NCBI RefSeq assembly: GCF_001686985.1
Contig: NZ_CP015318.1
Span: 3,470,001-3,534,000 of the forward strand
Source: Mesorhizobium amorphae CCNWGS0123
Lineage (GTDB): Bacteria > Pseudomonadota > Alphaproteobacteria > Rhizobiales > Rhizobiaceae
DNA: 64,000 nt
Direction of reading: 5' to 3'
Positions 16,505 to 24,695 of the stretch are shown in pieces (the first letter of the stretch is position 1; each line of letters begins with the position of its first letter). The notes below the pieces were generated by a model. The model ran no database searches and was not told the origin of the DNA. It was given only the letters and a program-made list of their open reading frames with translations. The translations under genes and the position numbers were made by a program.

Positions 16505-16547
16505 GGGCCTCAATCTCGTCTGCTACATGAGCCCATTGCCTTTTCCC
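16505..16547 (-). other. Candidate -1 frameshift site: GGGAAAA heptamer plus downstream stem
   Basis: In the upstream ParB-like frame the codons are G GGA AAA (16547-16541), a canonical X XXY YYZ slippery heptamer, five codons before the TAG stop (16525-16523). A -1 slip enters the frame that continues to 15708. Six bases downstream, GGGCTC (16534-16529) can pair with GAGGCCC (16511-16505), with one bulge. A real one-base deletion or a sequencing error in the G/A run would leave the same pattern. Confidence 0.4.
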
Positions 16548-17011
16548 GTTCGGATAACAAAGTTGTTTTTCATCCGATCGTTCCAGTTGCTTTGTCCAAT
16601 GCCGCCTTGAACGCCTGTGTGGCGACGAAAAAGGATGTCATCAACGCGGTCGCGATCGGTCTCGACTCTGCATTCAATCTTGTCGGGAAATTTTCCTCTC
16701 CATTGCTTGCGCAACTCCGCAAAGAACTGCTGCAATTCCACGGTTGGCGCGCGACGCGGCGCGGACAACAGTTTTAGGCAAGTGGTGCGCCGATTTCCGT
16801 CTGCCACAATGAATTTGTCACCGTCAGGAAAGACGAGTGGCGGCTCGAAGATCTCGCCCTTAGCGACGAGGTCTTTTGCCAAATTGCGCATATGCTGTTC
16901 TTGCGACGCGAAAGGTTGTGCGATAGCAGCGGTTTCGTTTTCGAGCTCACCATGCCGATCATTCGCACGATTCACGAGTAGCGCACTGAGTGCGATCTTT
17001 CGAATAGCCAT
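16523..17011 (-). CDS. ParB-like N-terminal domain protein (upstream half of split gene)
   Basis: 162 residues from ATG 17011 (GGAGGGG just upstream; frame open to 17026). LLVNRANDRHGE and the ParB signature VADGNRRTTCLKLL identify a ParB/Srx-like fold, found in partition proteins, DndB-type and various accessory-island proteins. The final residues (GKGNGLM) look unnatural, whereas the -1 frame reads on as KRQWAHVADEIEARL, so the functional product is probably the fused 15708-17011 protein. It is divergent from the HEPN-like gene and heads the operon with the Ntn-hydrolase-like gene. DNA-binding or nuclease activity is possible but not shown. Confidence 0.65.
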   Translation of the reverse strand: MAIRKIALSALLVNRANDRHGELENETAAIAQPFASQEQHMRNLAKDLVAKGEIFEPPLVFPDGDKFIVADGNRRTTCLKLLSAPRRAPTVELQQFFAELRKQWRGKFPDKIECRVETDRDRVDDILFRRHTGVQGGIGQSNWNDRMKNNFVIRTGKGNGLM

Positions 17012-17131
17012 TGGCCCCTCCGCCATTCGTTTGACAGGTTCCCTGTGATACTTGCAAACCTATCATATGCTATGAGCCCTCAAAGGAATCGACAATGCTA
17101 TAAGCAGCGAGCAACGCACCCGATAGAGCCT

Positions 17132-17989
17132 ATGATTGTTGACGAGGAATTCAGCAAGCCGAAGCGGGTTCGTTCAAGACCGCTCGTTCGACATATTTTG
17201 AAGTCGGACCATCACCCGTTTATCGGTCGCGTCTACGACCTTGGCATTGTCGGCATGAACTTCGACAGCTGGGATGAGGTGAACAAGCATCCCGACTGCA
17301 AATATGCCCTTGAAGCGAACGAGTACCTGCATAGCTTGGCGTCACGCGTTGAGTCACTCAACTTAGTTGGCGATCTGTTGTGGCCAGAACCGCTTCCGGC
17401 CAATTTCCACGACTTTCCGGTTTCTCGCTATGAATGGCTTACGATCGCGCTCGACGTATTTCTTGTGCGTTATGTCTCGGTCGTCGACTGCGCGGCGCTC
17501 CTTACGAATCAAGTCTTCCAAAGCGACGTTAAGGCGAGAAATTGCACAAGCGAGGCCTTACGCAAGAAAGGCGTCCGCTCCGAAGTGATCAAAATCCTGG
17601 ACGAAATGCTAGTTGATCAAGGGCGGCTTAGGGTTGAACGAAATTTTCGCGTTCATCAAGGCGTAGAGCGCGAGTTCACGCAAGACGGTACAACGTTTCG
17701 GATAGCGGCTCTGTTAGAGCATCGGCACGGAAGCGCAAAAGGCGAGGATCAGTTTGGTCGACGCATCAACATTGCGCGGTTCTTCAAAGAGGCTCTTGTA
17801 GAACTGCAACGTGATTTCAACCAGGCGACGCGACGTCTCGTTCGTTTGCTGGATAGTCTCTATGATGAACTGTGGGAGGAGTTTGAGCGCCGCTTCGGGC
17901 CGCTCATTCGAGCTGCCACTCATGGGCTCAATGCGGGGGCAAGAAGGAGTCACGAAACGGCAATTGGAGAAACTCCCTCCGAAGTGTGA
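17132..17989 (+). CDS. Unrecognised protein with HEPN-like RX4H motif
   Basis: 285 residues from ATG 17132; the frame is open to a GTG at 17045, with ATG 17072 also possible, and none has a strong ribosome site. The middle is a helical domain with hydrophobic helix EWLTIALDVFLVRYVSVVDC, and a later helix carries VERNFRVHQG. That contains R-X4-H, the active-site pattern of HEPN ribonucleases. The C-terminus is an amphipathic helical region (about 205-265). No other family is recognised. It diverges from the ParB-like/Ntn-hydrolase operon across a short region that probably holds both promoters. A role in an RNA-cleaving defence or toxin system is inference. Confidence 0.55.
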   Translation: MIVDEEFSKPKRVRSRPLVRHILKSDHHPFIGRVYDLGIVGMNFDSWDEVNKHPDCKYALEANEYLHSLASRVESLNLVGDLLWPEPLPANFHDFPVSRYEWLTIALDVFLVRYVSVVDCAALLTNQVFQSDVKARNCTSEALRKKGVRSEVIKILDEMLVDQGRLRVERNFRVHQGVEREFTQDGTTFRIAALLEHRHGSAKGEDQFGRRINIARFFKEALVELQRDFNQATRRLVRLLDSLYDELWEEFERRFGPLIRAATHGLNAGARRSHETAIGETPSEV

Positions 17990-18039
17990 ACGAAGCCCTG
18001 ACCCCTTGCCAACCTCCCCACCTTCGCCTAATCTCCTCT

Positions 18040-18057
18040 GAGAAAACCTTTTCCCAA
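18040..18057. promoter_or_regulatory. Candidate LacI-family operator, copy 1
   Basis: GAGAAAACCTTTTCCCAA, near-palindromic (GAAAA-CC-TTTTC), identical to the site at 18108-18125. It lies 107 bases before the LacI-type gene. The 68-base distance between the copies would allow repression by looping. Confidence 0.5.
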
Positions 18058-18107
18058 ATCGCCACGCGCCCGCCGACCTCACCAGTCAGCACCTCGCAGG
18101 GCGATAA

Positions 18108-18125
18108 GAGAAAACCTTTTCCCAA
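18108..18125. promoter_or_regulatory. Candidate LacI-family operator, copy 2
   Basis: Identical 18-base copy of the site at 18040-18057, ending 21 bases before the LacI-type start. Its position over the likely promoter or leader suggests autoregulation of the regulator and the downstream sugar operon. Confidence 0.5.
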
Positions 18126-18146
18126 CTAAGGGATTTGCCTCGACAA

Positions 18147-19196
18147 ATGTCCTCCGACGCCTCGCCAGCGCCCGCCAAGACCCCGGTCACCCTCCGCGAG
18201 GTGGCCGCGTCGGCCGGCGTCAGCGTCGCCACGGCGTCGAAGGCGCTGAACGGGCAGGGGCGGATGACGGCGGAGACGCGCGAGCGCATTCGCGAGACGG
18301 CGCAGCGGCTGGGCTTTCGCCCGAACAGCCTGGCGCAGAGCCTGTTGCGGCGGCGCTCCTTCACCGTCGGGCTGCTCACCAACGATACCTATGGCCGCTT
18401 CTCGCTGCCGCTGATGTCGGGCGTTTCCGATGCGCTGGTCGATGCCGGCGTCTCGGTGTTCCTGTGCAATGTCGAGGACGACATGCGGCTCGCGCAGCTG
18501 CATGTCGAGGCCATGCTCGACAAGCGCGTCGACGGCATCATCGCCACCGGCAAGCGCATCGACCGCCATCTGCCGGTCGATCTCGCCAATCTGCGCATTC
18601 CGGTGATCTATGCCTTCACCCAGCCCGATCCCGACGCCGTCGGCTTCGAATCCGACGATGCCGGCGGCGCGCGGCTGGCGGTCGAGCATTTCTGCCGGCT
18701 TGGGCGCAAGCGCATCGCGCATGTCACCGGTCCGGCGAGCTTCGCCGTGGTGCATGAGCGCGCCCGGGCCTATCGCGAGGTGCTGGCCGAGCACGGCCTG
18801 CCGGTTGCCGAGCCGCTGTTGGGCGCCTGGTCGGAGGCCTGGGGGCATGAGGCGGTCGGCAAACTGTTTGATCGCAGAGCGGGCAGGGCAGAAGCGCCCG
18901 ATGCCGTCTTCTGCGGCAACGACCAGATCGCGCGCGGCGTCATCGATGCGCTGCGCGAGCGCGGCATCGGCGTGCCCGACGATGTCGGCGTCATCGGCTT
19001 CGACAATTGGGAGATCGTGGCCGAGGCGACGCGGCCGCCGCTGACCTCGGTCGACATGAACCTTTCAGCCCTTGGCCGCGAGGCCGGGCTCGCTCTGCTT
19101 TCGCTCGTCGGCGGCCAGGCGGCCGCGCCGGGCATCAGGAAACTGCCGTGCCGGCTGGTGGTGCGTCAGTCATGCGGCCGTCCACCGGATGGTTGA
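18147..19196 (+). CDS. LacI-family transcriptional regulator of the sugar operon
   Basis: 349 residues. The N-terminal HTH (about 14-60) has VTLREVAASAGVSVATASKALNG and the hinge helix NSLAQSLLRRRS; a periplasmic-binding-protein-like effector domain follows (about 72-345), with FCGNDQIARG and DVGVIGFDNWE. It heads the same-strand run with an ABC transporter and a GH127 glycosidase, so the inducer is probably an arabinose-containing sugar. ATG 18147 is chosen because the HTH follows directly; TTG 18135 is in frame. Two identical candidate operators lie upstream. Confidence 0.93.
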   Translation: MSSDASPAPAKTPVTLREVAASAGVSVATASKALNGQGRMTAETRERIRETAQRLGFRPNSLAQSLLRRRSFTVGLLTNDTYGRFSLPLMSGVSDALVDAGVSVFLCNVEDDMRLAQLHVEAMLDKRVDGIIATGKRIDRHLPVDLANLRIPVIYAFTQPDPDAVGFESDDAGGARLAVEHFCRLGRKRIAHVTGPASFAVVHERARAYREVLAEHGLPVAEPLLGAWSEAWGHEAVGKLFDRRAGRAEAPDAVFCGNDQIARGVIDALRERGIGVPDDVGVIGFDNWEIVAEATRPPLTSVDMNLSALGREAGLALLSLVGGQAAAPGIRKLPCRLVVRQSCGRPPDG

Positions 19197-19254
19197 GACA
19201 GGCCGCTGCTTGCCCCGTGAACGGGCAAGCGCGGCCGAACAGGGAGGAGAACCT

Positions 19255-20511
19255 ATGAGGAGGAAAGCCATGAAGACCATGATTGCCGGGCTCGCTCTTG
19301 CCGCGAGCATCTTTGCTCTGCCTGCTTTTGCCGCCGACACCGCCAACATCTGGGTGCGCGCCGACGGCTCGAACTTCATGCCGCGCATCGTCGATGCCTT
19401 CAACAAGGCGCATGAGAACCAGATCAAGCTCGACATCATCCCCAATGCCGAGATCATCCCGAAATATGGCGCGGCCGCCGCCGGCGGCACCGCGCCCGAC
19501 GCGCTGTCGCTCGATCTGATCTACACGCCGGCCTTTTCCGCCGCCGGCCAGCTCGAGGACATCACCGACTGGGCGAAGTCGCTGCCCTATTTCGCCAGCC
19601 TGTCGCCGGCGCATGTCAAGACCGGCACCTACAAGGGCCGCATCTACGGCCTGCCGTTCTCGGCAGACTCGTCGGTGCTGATCTGGAACAAGAAGCTGTT
19701 CAAGCAGGCCGGGCTCGATCCCGAGAAGGGCCCGACCAACTGGGCCGAGATCGAAGCCGACGCCGAAAAGGTCAACGCGCTCGGCGGCGACATCAAGGGC
19801 TTCTACTTCTCCGGCAATTGCGGCGGCTGCAACATCTTCACCTTCACGCCGCTGATCTGGGCCTCGGGCGGCGACATCCTCTCCGAGGACGGCTCCAAGG
19901 CGACGCTGGACAGCCCGCAGCTGCGCGGCGCCATCGACCTCTACCGCTCGATGGTCAAGAAGGATCTGGTGCCGGCCGGCGCGCAGACCGACACCGGCTC
20001 CAACTTCTTTGCCGCCTTTGCCGCCGGCAATATCGGCATCACGCCGTCCGGCGCCTTCGCCATCGGCGCTTTGAACACGCAGTACCCGAATGTCGATTAT
20101 GGCGTCACCTTCCTGCCGGGCAAGGATGGCGGCTGGTCGTCCTTCGCCGGCGGTGACAATTTCGTCGTCACCAAGGGCACCAAGAAGCTCGCCGTGGTGA
20201 AGGAGTTCCTCGACTTCGCCTATTCGCTCGAGGGCCAGACCATCCTGGCCAAATACGGCAGCCTGCCGGTGCGCGGCGACATCGCCAAGGAGGCGCTGAA
20301 GGATCTCGACCCGCGCTACCAGATCGCCGCCGAGGCGATGGCCAAGGGCCGCACGCCCTATACGGTGGTGTTCAACGATCTGATCAACTCCGCCAACGGC
20401 CCGTGGACGCAGATGGTCAACGAGGTCTTCTTCGGCGACGATGTCGACGGCGCGATTTCGAACGCGCAGGAGACCATGCAGTCGATCATCGACCAGGCGC
20501 CGCAGAAATAG
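19255..20511 (+). CDS. Carbohydrate ABC transporter solute-binding protein
   Basis: 418 residues, extracytoplasmic solute-binding protein family 1. Signal peptide about 1-27 (ending PAFAA). The mature part has typical features: NIWVRADGSNFMPRIVDAFN, an ISDLxY-like middle, GLPFSADSSVLIWNKKLF, ASGGDILSEDGSKATLDS and a C-terminal helix. ATG 19255 follows AGGGAGGAGA; ATG 19270 is also well placed. It feeds the two permeases downstream. Two strong hairpins and a RIME-like repeat separate it from the permeases, typical of operons where the binding protein is made in excess. The ligand is inferred to be an arabinofuranoside from the neighbouring GH127. Confidence 0.92.
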   Translation: MRRKAMKTMIAGLALAASIFALPAFAADTANIWVRADGSNFMPRIVDAFNKAHENQIKLDIIPNAEIIPKYGAAAAGGTAPDALSLDLIYTPAFSAAGQLEDITDWAKSLPYFASLSPAHVKTGTYKGRIYGLPFSADSSVLIWNKKLFKQAGLDPEKGPTNWAEIEADAEKVNALGGDIKGFYFSGNCGGCNIFTFTPLIWASGGDILSEDGSKATLDSPQLRGAIDLYRSMVKKDLVPAGAQTDTGSNFFAAFAAGNIGITPSGAFAIGALNTQYPNVDYGVTFLPGKDGGWSSFAGGDNFVVTKGTKKLAVVKEFLDFAYSLEGQTILAKYGSLPVRGDIAKEALKDLDPRYQIAAEAMAKGRTPYTVVFNDLINSANGPWTQMVNEVFFGDDVDGAISNAQETMQSIIDQAPQK

Positions 20512-20522
20512 GGACTGGCTGG

Positions 20523-20601
20523 ACGGCAGGGTGGCGCAACGCCCTGCCGTTCAAGGTCCTGACCCGGCCGCCCGCCCCGTCTCCCTGGCCGGGCGGCCGG
20601 G
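20523..20601 (+). promoter_or_regulatory. Two consecutive strong hairpins after the binding-protein gene
   Basis: Hairpin 1 pairs ACGGCAGGG (20523-20531) with CCCTGCCGT (20542-20550). Hairpin 2 pairs CCCGGCCGCCCG (20563-20574) with CGGGCGGCCGGG (20590-20601). Both stems are perfect and neither has a U-tract. They probably protect the binding-protein mRNA 3' end and reduce expression of the permease genes. Confidence 0.65.
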
Positions 20602-20693
20602 CACCGCATCGCAAACGACAGGATTGTCGCGTTGAGGAAACACTCACCCATCCGGATTGTAACGGAAAGTTTGGGGCGCCGGCAGGTTCGCTC

Positions 20694-20862
20694 CCCCTTC
20701 TCCCCTTGTGGGAGAAGGTGGCCTCGCGAAGCGAGGTCGGATGAGGGGTGCTCCAGCTTGGCGACAAGTTCGAAATCGCCGCCGCCTCACTCCGTCCAAC
20801 ACCCCTCATCCGTCTCGGCGCTGCGCGCCGATCCACCTTCTCCCACAAGGGGAGAAGGGAAG
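20694..20862. repeat. RIME-like rhizobial intergenic palindromic element
   Basis: Two inverted arms of about 57-63 bases lie 49 bases apart. The left arm (20694-20750) reads CCCTTCTCCCCTTGTGGGAG onward to GATGAGGGGTG. The right arm (20800-20862) is its reverse complement in outline, CACCCCTCATCCG to CACAAGGGGAGAAGGGAAG. Each arm has an internal stem (GCCTCGCGAAGCGAGGT and TCGGCGCTGCGCGCCGA). The layout matches the intergenic mosaic elements of Rhizobium and Mesorhizobium. It sits inside the ABC operon, ending 8 bases before the first permease. Confidence 0.8.
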
Positions 20863-20870
20863 GGCCACCC

Positions 20871-21797
20871 ATGACCACCATCACCGCAACCTCGGCCCCA
20901 GCCCGCCCCAGGAAACTGGTCGGCGCCGGGCGTCGGCAGTGGGTCGGCCTGCTCTATGTCGCGCCGGCGGTGGCGCTGGTCACGGTCTTCTTCATCATCC
21001 CGCTCGGCATGACGGCGTGGATGTCGCTGCACAACTGGCCGCTGATGGGCGAGCACTCCTTCATCGGCCTCGCCAATTACTGGGCGATCCTGCGCGACAC
21101 CCGGTTCTGGAACGCGCTGCGCTTCACCGGCTGGTATACGCTGGTGGTGACGATCGCGATCTTCGCCGTCGCCTTTCCGCTGGCGCTGTTCATCGAACGC
21201 CCGCGGCGGCTCACCGGTTTCTACCGCACGTCCTTCTTCATGCCGGCGGTCATCGGCTTCGCGTCGGCGAGCCTGCTCTGGTCGTGGCTGCTCAACGTCG
21301 ATTCCGGCCTGTTCAGCCCGGCCGCCTTCGACCTCGGCCTGACCGAGAAGAAAGTGAATCTGCTGGCCACCTTCCAGCCGGCCTTCTGGTCGATCATCGC
21401 CATGGTCGTGTGGAAGGTGGCGGGCTTCACCATGATCATCCTGATGACCGGCCTGCAGTCGATCCCGTCCGAATTGCAGGAGGCGGCGATGATCGACGGG
21501 GCAGGGCCGTTCGCCCGCTTCCGGGCGATTACCTTGCCGCTGATGCGCCGCACGCTGGCGCTGGCGTTGATCCTGTCGGTCGCCGGCTCGATCCTCGCCT
21601 TCGACCAGTTCTACATCATCCTGCGCGGCGGTCCGCGCAACCAGACGCTGACCGCCGTCTACTGGATCTTCAACCAGTCCTTCGTCTCGTTCAAGCTGGG
21701 TTATGGCGCGGCACTGTCGATGATCCTGCTCGCCATCCTGGTCGCGCTCTCGACGATCCAGCTCTGGCTGCTGCGCAAACCCGAGGGGGTCGACTGA
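20871..21797 (+). CDS. Carbohydrate ABC transporter permease (MalF/UgpA type)
   Basis: 308 residues, six predicted membrane helices, with the ATPase-contact EAA loop as QEAAMIDGAGPFARFRAITL. The N-terminus starts after a basic stretch, with LLYVAPAVALVTVFFIIPLG as helix 1. ATG 20871 is chosen because it follows the RIME-like element directly; the frame is open through the repeat to 20748, which cannot be coding. Its stop overlaps the start of the second permease (TGATG), so they are coupled. It pairs with the binding protein at 19255. No cognate ATPase gene is in the operon. Confidence 0.93.
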   Translation: MTTITATSAPARPRKLVGAGRRQWVGLLYVAPAVALVTVFFIIPLGMTAWMSLHNWPLMGEHSFIGLANYWAILRDTRFWNALRFTGWYTLVVTIAIFAVAFPLALFIERPRRLTGFYRTSFFMPAVIGFASASLLWSWLLNVDSGLFSPAAFDLGLTEKKVNLLATFQPAFWSIIAMVVWKVAGFTMIILMTGLQSIPSELQEAAMIDGAGPFARFRAITLPLMRRTLALALILSVAGSILAFDQFYIILRGGPRNQTLTAVYWIFNQSFVSFKLGYGAALSMILLAILVALSTIQLWLLRKPEGVD

Positions 21798-22654
21798 TGG
21801 CGCAGGCAAGGAGCCGCAGCAGCCGCCTGCGCCTCGGCATCGCCGAGCACGCCACCGGCATGATCGCCTCGGTGCTGTTCCTGGCGCCGATCGTCTGGAC
21901 CGTGCTGTCAGCCTTCAAGCCCTCGCAGGAGGCGCGCCTGCCGCCGCTGCCGCCCTGGCCGACCACCGGCTTCTCGGTCGAGAATTACGGCACGCTCAAC
22001 ACCTTCGGCGACGGGCTGTGGCTGCCGGCGCAAAACAGCATCTACGTCTCGGTGATGACGGTGGTGTTTTCCGTCATCGTCAGCGTGCTCGCCGGCTACG
22101 GTTTCTCGCGCTTCCGCTTCCCGTTCAAGGATCTGCTGTTCGTCGTCATCCTGTCGACGATCATGATCCCGTTCCAGTCGATCCTGACGCCGATCTTCCT
22201 GGTGCTGACCAAGATCGGCCTGCACAACACGCTGACCGGGCTGGTCTGCGTCTATGTCACGCTGCAATTGCCGTTCTCGATCTTCATGATGCGCAACGCC
22301 TTCGACGCGGTGCCGCGCGAGATCGAGGAAGCCGCCCGCATGGACGGCGCCAACAACGTCACCATGCTGATCAGGGTGATGCTGCCGCTGGTCTGGCCGG
22401 GCATCGTCACCATCGCGCTGTTCGCCTTCCTCGGCGCCTGGAACGAATTCCTCGCCGCCCTGGTGCTGATGACCGACCAGTCGAAGTTCACGCTGCCGAT
22501 CATGATGACCGCACTCCAGTCCGGCCGCTTCGGCGCCATCGACTGGGGCGCGGTGCAGGCGGGCGTCACCGTGATGATGGTGCCGTGCCTGATCCTCTTC
22601 CTCCTGCTGCAGCGCTTCTACATCCGCGGCCTGATGGCAGGGGCCGTGAAATGA
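21797..22654 (+). CDS. Carbohydrate ABC transporter permease (MalG/UgpE type)
   Basis: 285 residues, six predicted helices, with the EAA loop IEEAARMDGANNVTMLIRVMLP. It starts at the ATG overlapping the stop of the partner permease (21795-21799). It forms the heterodimeric channel with that protein. The glycosidase gene follows after 28 bases, which supports import and hydrolysis of the same sugar. Confidence 0.93.
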   Translation: MAQARSRSSRLRLGIAEHATGMIASVLFLAPIVWTVLSAFKPSQEARLPPLPPWPTTGFSVENYGTLNTFGDGLWLPAQNSIYVSVMTVVFSVIVSVLAGYGFSRFRFPFKDLLFVVILSTIMIPFQSILTPIFLVLTKIGLHNTLTGLVCVYVTLQLPFSIFMMRNAFDAVPREIEEAARMDGANNVTMLIRVMLPLVWPGIVTIALFAFLGAWNEFLAALVLMTDQSKFTLPIMMTALQSGRFGAIDWGAVQAGVTVMMVPCLILFLLLQRFYIRGLMAGAVK

Positions 22655-22682
22655 CCAATCGCATTCGAACGGAGTTGAATTG

Positions 22683-24686
22683 ATGACTGCAACGCAATCC
22701 GCCAAACAACCCGCCGGCAAGACCGTCGCCTCGGGCAAGCCGATGCTCGCCTTCCGCCCGCTGCCGGTGCCGCAGGTCGATGTGCGCGGCTTCTGGGGCG
22801 ACCGCGTCGATGCTGTCGCCTCGCGCACCGCCGACATCCTCTACGAGCGCTGCGTCGCGGCCCGCATGCTGGAGCAGATCGACCCCGACCGGCCATCGCC
22901 GGGCGTCGTCATCCCGTTCCACTCGCCGTCGCCCGACGAAGTCTCCCTTACCGGCAACGAGTTTACCGGCTCGACGGTGACCACCCAGATGTTCTGGGAT
23001 TCCGACTGGGGCAAGACGATCGAGACCGCGGCCTATTCGCTCTACCGCCGCCGCAACGATGCGCTTGAGGCCAAGATCGACGCCGTCATCGACATGTACG
23101 GCAAACTCCAGCAGCCCGACGGCTATCTGTCGAGCTGGTACCAGCGCATCCAGCCCGGCCTGCGCTGGACCAATCTGCGCGACTGCCACGAGCTTTATTG
23201 CGCCGGCCATCTGATCGAGGGCGCCGTCGCCTATTACCAGGCCACGGGCAAGCGCAAGCTGCTCGACATCATGTGCCGCTATGTCGACCATATCGCCGAC
23301 ACTTTCGGTCCCGAGCCCGGCAAGAAGAAGGGCTATTGCGGCCATGAGGAGATCGAGCTGGCGCTGGTCAAGCTTTCGCGGGTCACCGGCCAGCAAAAGT
23401 ACATGGCCCTGGCAAAGTACTTCATCGACCAGCGTGGACAGCAGCCGCATTATTTCGACGAGGAAGCGCGCGCCCGCGGCGCCGACCCGAAGGCCTATCA
23501 TTTCAAGACATACGAATACAATCAGTCGCACAGACCGGTGCGCGAGCAGGACAAGGTCGTCGGCCATGCGGTGCGGGCGATGTACCTGTTTTCCGGCATG
23601 GCCGACATCGCCACCGAATATGGCGACGACACGCTCAGGGTGGCGCTCGACCGCCTGTGGGACGATTTGACGACCAAGAACCTCTACATCACCGGCGGCA
23701 TCGGGCCGTCGGCGCACAATGAGGGCTTTACCGCCGACTACGACCTGCCCAACGAAACCGCCTATGCCGAGACCTGCGCCTCGGTCGGGCTGGTGTTCTG
23801 GGCGAGCCGCATGCTCGGCATGGGGCCGAACGCGCGCTATGCCGACATGATGGAGCGGGCGCTCTACAACGGCTCGATCTCCGGCCTGTCGCTCGACGGT
23901 TCGCTGTTCTTCTATGAAAACCCGCTGGAAAGCCGCGGCAATCACAACCGTTGGAAATGGCACCGCTGCCCATGCTGCCCGCCCAATATCGGCCGCATGG
24001 TCGCGTCGATCGGCAGCTATTTCTACGGCCTGTCGGACGACGCACTGGCCGTCCATCTCTATGGCGACTCGACCGCGCGTTTCGAGATCAAGGGACGGCA
24101 GGTCGAGCTCGTCCAGACCAGCAACTATCCCTGGGATGGCGCCGTCTCGATCCGCGTCGAGCCGCAGGCCCCGGTCGAGTTCACCTTGCACCTGCGCGTG
24201 CCGTCCTGGTGCCGCAAGGCGGCGCTCAAGGTCAACGGCGCCGCAGTCGATCTGGGGAGCGTAACCAACGACGGCTATGCCGCGATCCAGCGCGAATGGC
24301 AGCGCGGCGACCGGGTCGAACTCGAGCTCGACATGTCGATCGCCCGGCTCTTCGCCAACCCCGAAGTGCGCCAGGACATCGGCCGCGTCGCACTGGCGCG
24401 CGGTCCACTGATCTACTGCGTCGAGGCGACCGACAATGCCGGCCAGTTGCACCGCATCACCTTGCCGCGTAGCGCAGGGATCGAGGCACATGCCGAGCCG
24501 AACCTTCTCGGCGGCGTCGTCACGCTCTCTGCTGTTGGCACGAAGGAAACGGCGGAAAAATGGGACGGCGGCCTCTACCGCACCGATCCGCCGGCCGTGG
24601 AGGAGACCAGGCTTACGGCGGTTCCCTATTTCGCCTGGGACAATCGCGAACCGGGCGAGATGCTGGTTTGGCTGCGGGACGGGTGA
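22683..24686 (+). CDS. GH127 beta-L-arabinofuranosidase-like glycoside hydrolase
   Basis: 667 residues, close to the family length. It contains the Zn/cysteine centre of GH127: NETAYAETCA at about 357-366 (Glu and Cys ligands) and WHRCPCCPPN at about 425-434 (nucleophile Cys and Zn-binding Cys). An (alpha/alpha)6 barrel (about 60-450) precedes a beta-sandwich region. No signal peptide is seen, so it acts in the cytoplasm on sugar brought in by the ABC transporter. In the characterised member HypBA1 the substrate is beta-L-Araf from hydroxyproline-linked arabino-oligosaccharides of plant cell walls; the same substrate here is inference. GGAG lies 8 bases before ATG 22683. Confidence 0.88.
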   Translation: MTATQSAKQPAGKTVASGKPMLAFRPLPVPQVDVRGFWGDRVDAVASRTADILYERCVAARMLEQIDPDRPSPGVVIPFHSPSPDEVSLTGNEFTGSTVTTQMFWDSDWGKTIETAAYSLYRRRNDALEAKIDAVIDMYGKLQQPDGYLSSWYQRIQPGLRWTNLRDCHELYCAGHLIEGAVAYYQATGKRKLLDIMCRYVDHIADTFGPEPGKKKGYCGHEEIELALVKLSRVTGQQKYMALAKYFIDQRGQQPHYFDEEARARGADPKAYHFKTYEYNQSHRPVREQDKVVGHAVRAMYLFSGMADIATEYGDDTLRVALDRLWDDLTTKNLYITGGIGPSAHNEGFTADYDLPNETAYAETCASVGLVFWASRMLGMGPNARYADMMERALYNGSISGLSLDGSLFFYENPLESRGNHNRWKWHRCPCCPPNIGRMVASIGSYFYGLSDDALAVHLYGDSTARFEIKGRQVELVQTSNYPWDGAVSIRVEPQAPVEFTLHLRVPSWCRKAALKVNGAAVDLGSVTNDGYAAIQREWQRGDRVELELDMSIARLFANPEVRQDIGRVALARGPLIYCVEATDNAGQLHRITLPRSAGIEAHAEPNLLGGVVTLSAVGTKETAEKWDGGLYRTDPPAVEETRLTAVPYFAWDNREPGEMLVWLRDG

Positions 24687-24695
24687 GGCGCCGCT

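Noticed and set aside
14640..18060. Flanking attachment repeats for the low-G+C island
   Set aside because: I compared the two edges and found no direct repeat; no integrase or tRNA is present, so the exact boundaries stay open.
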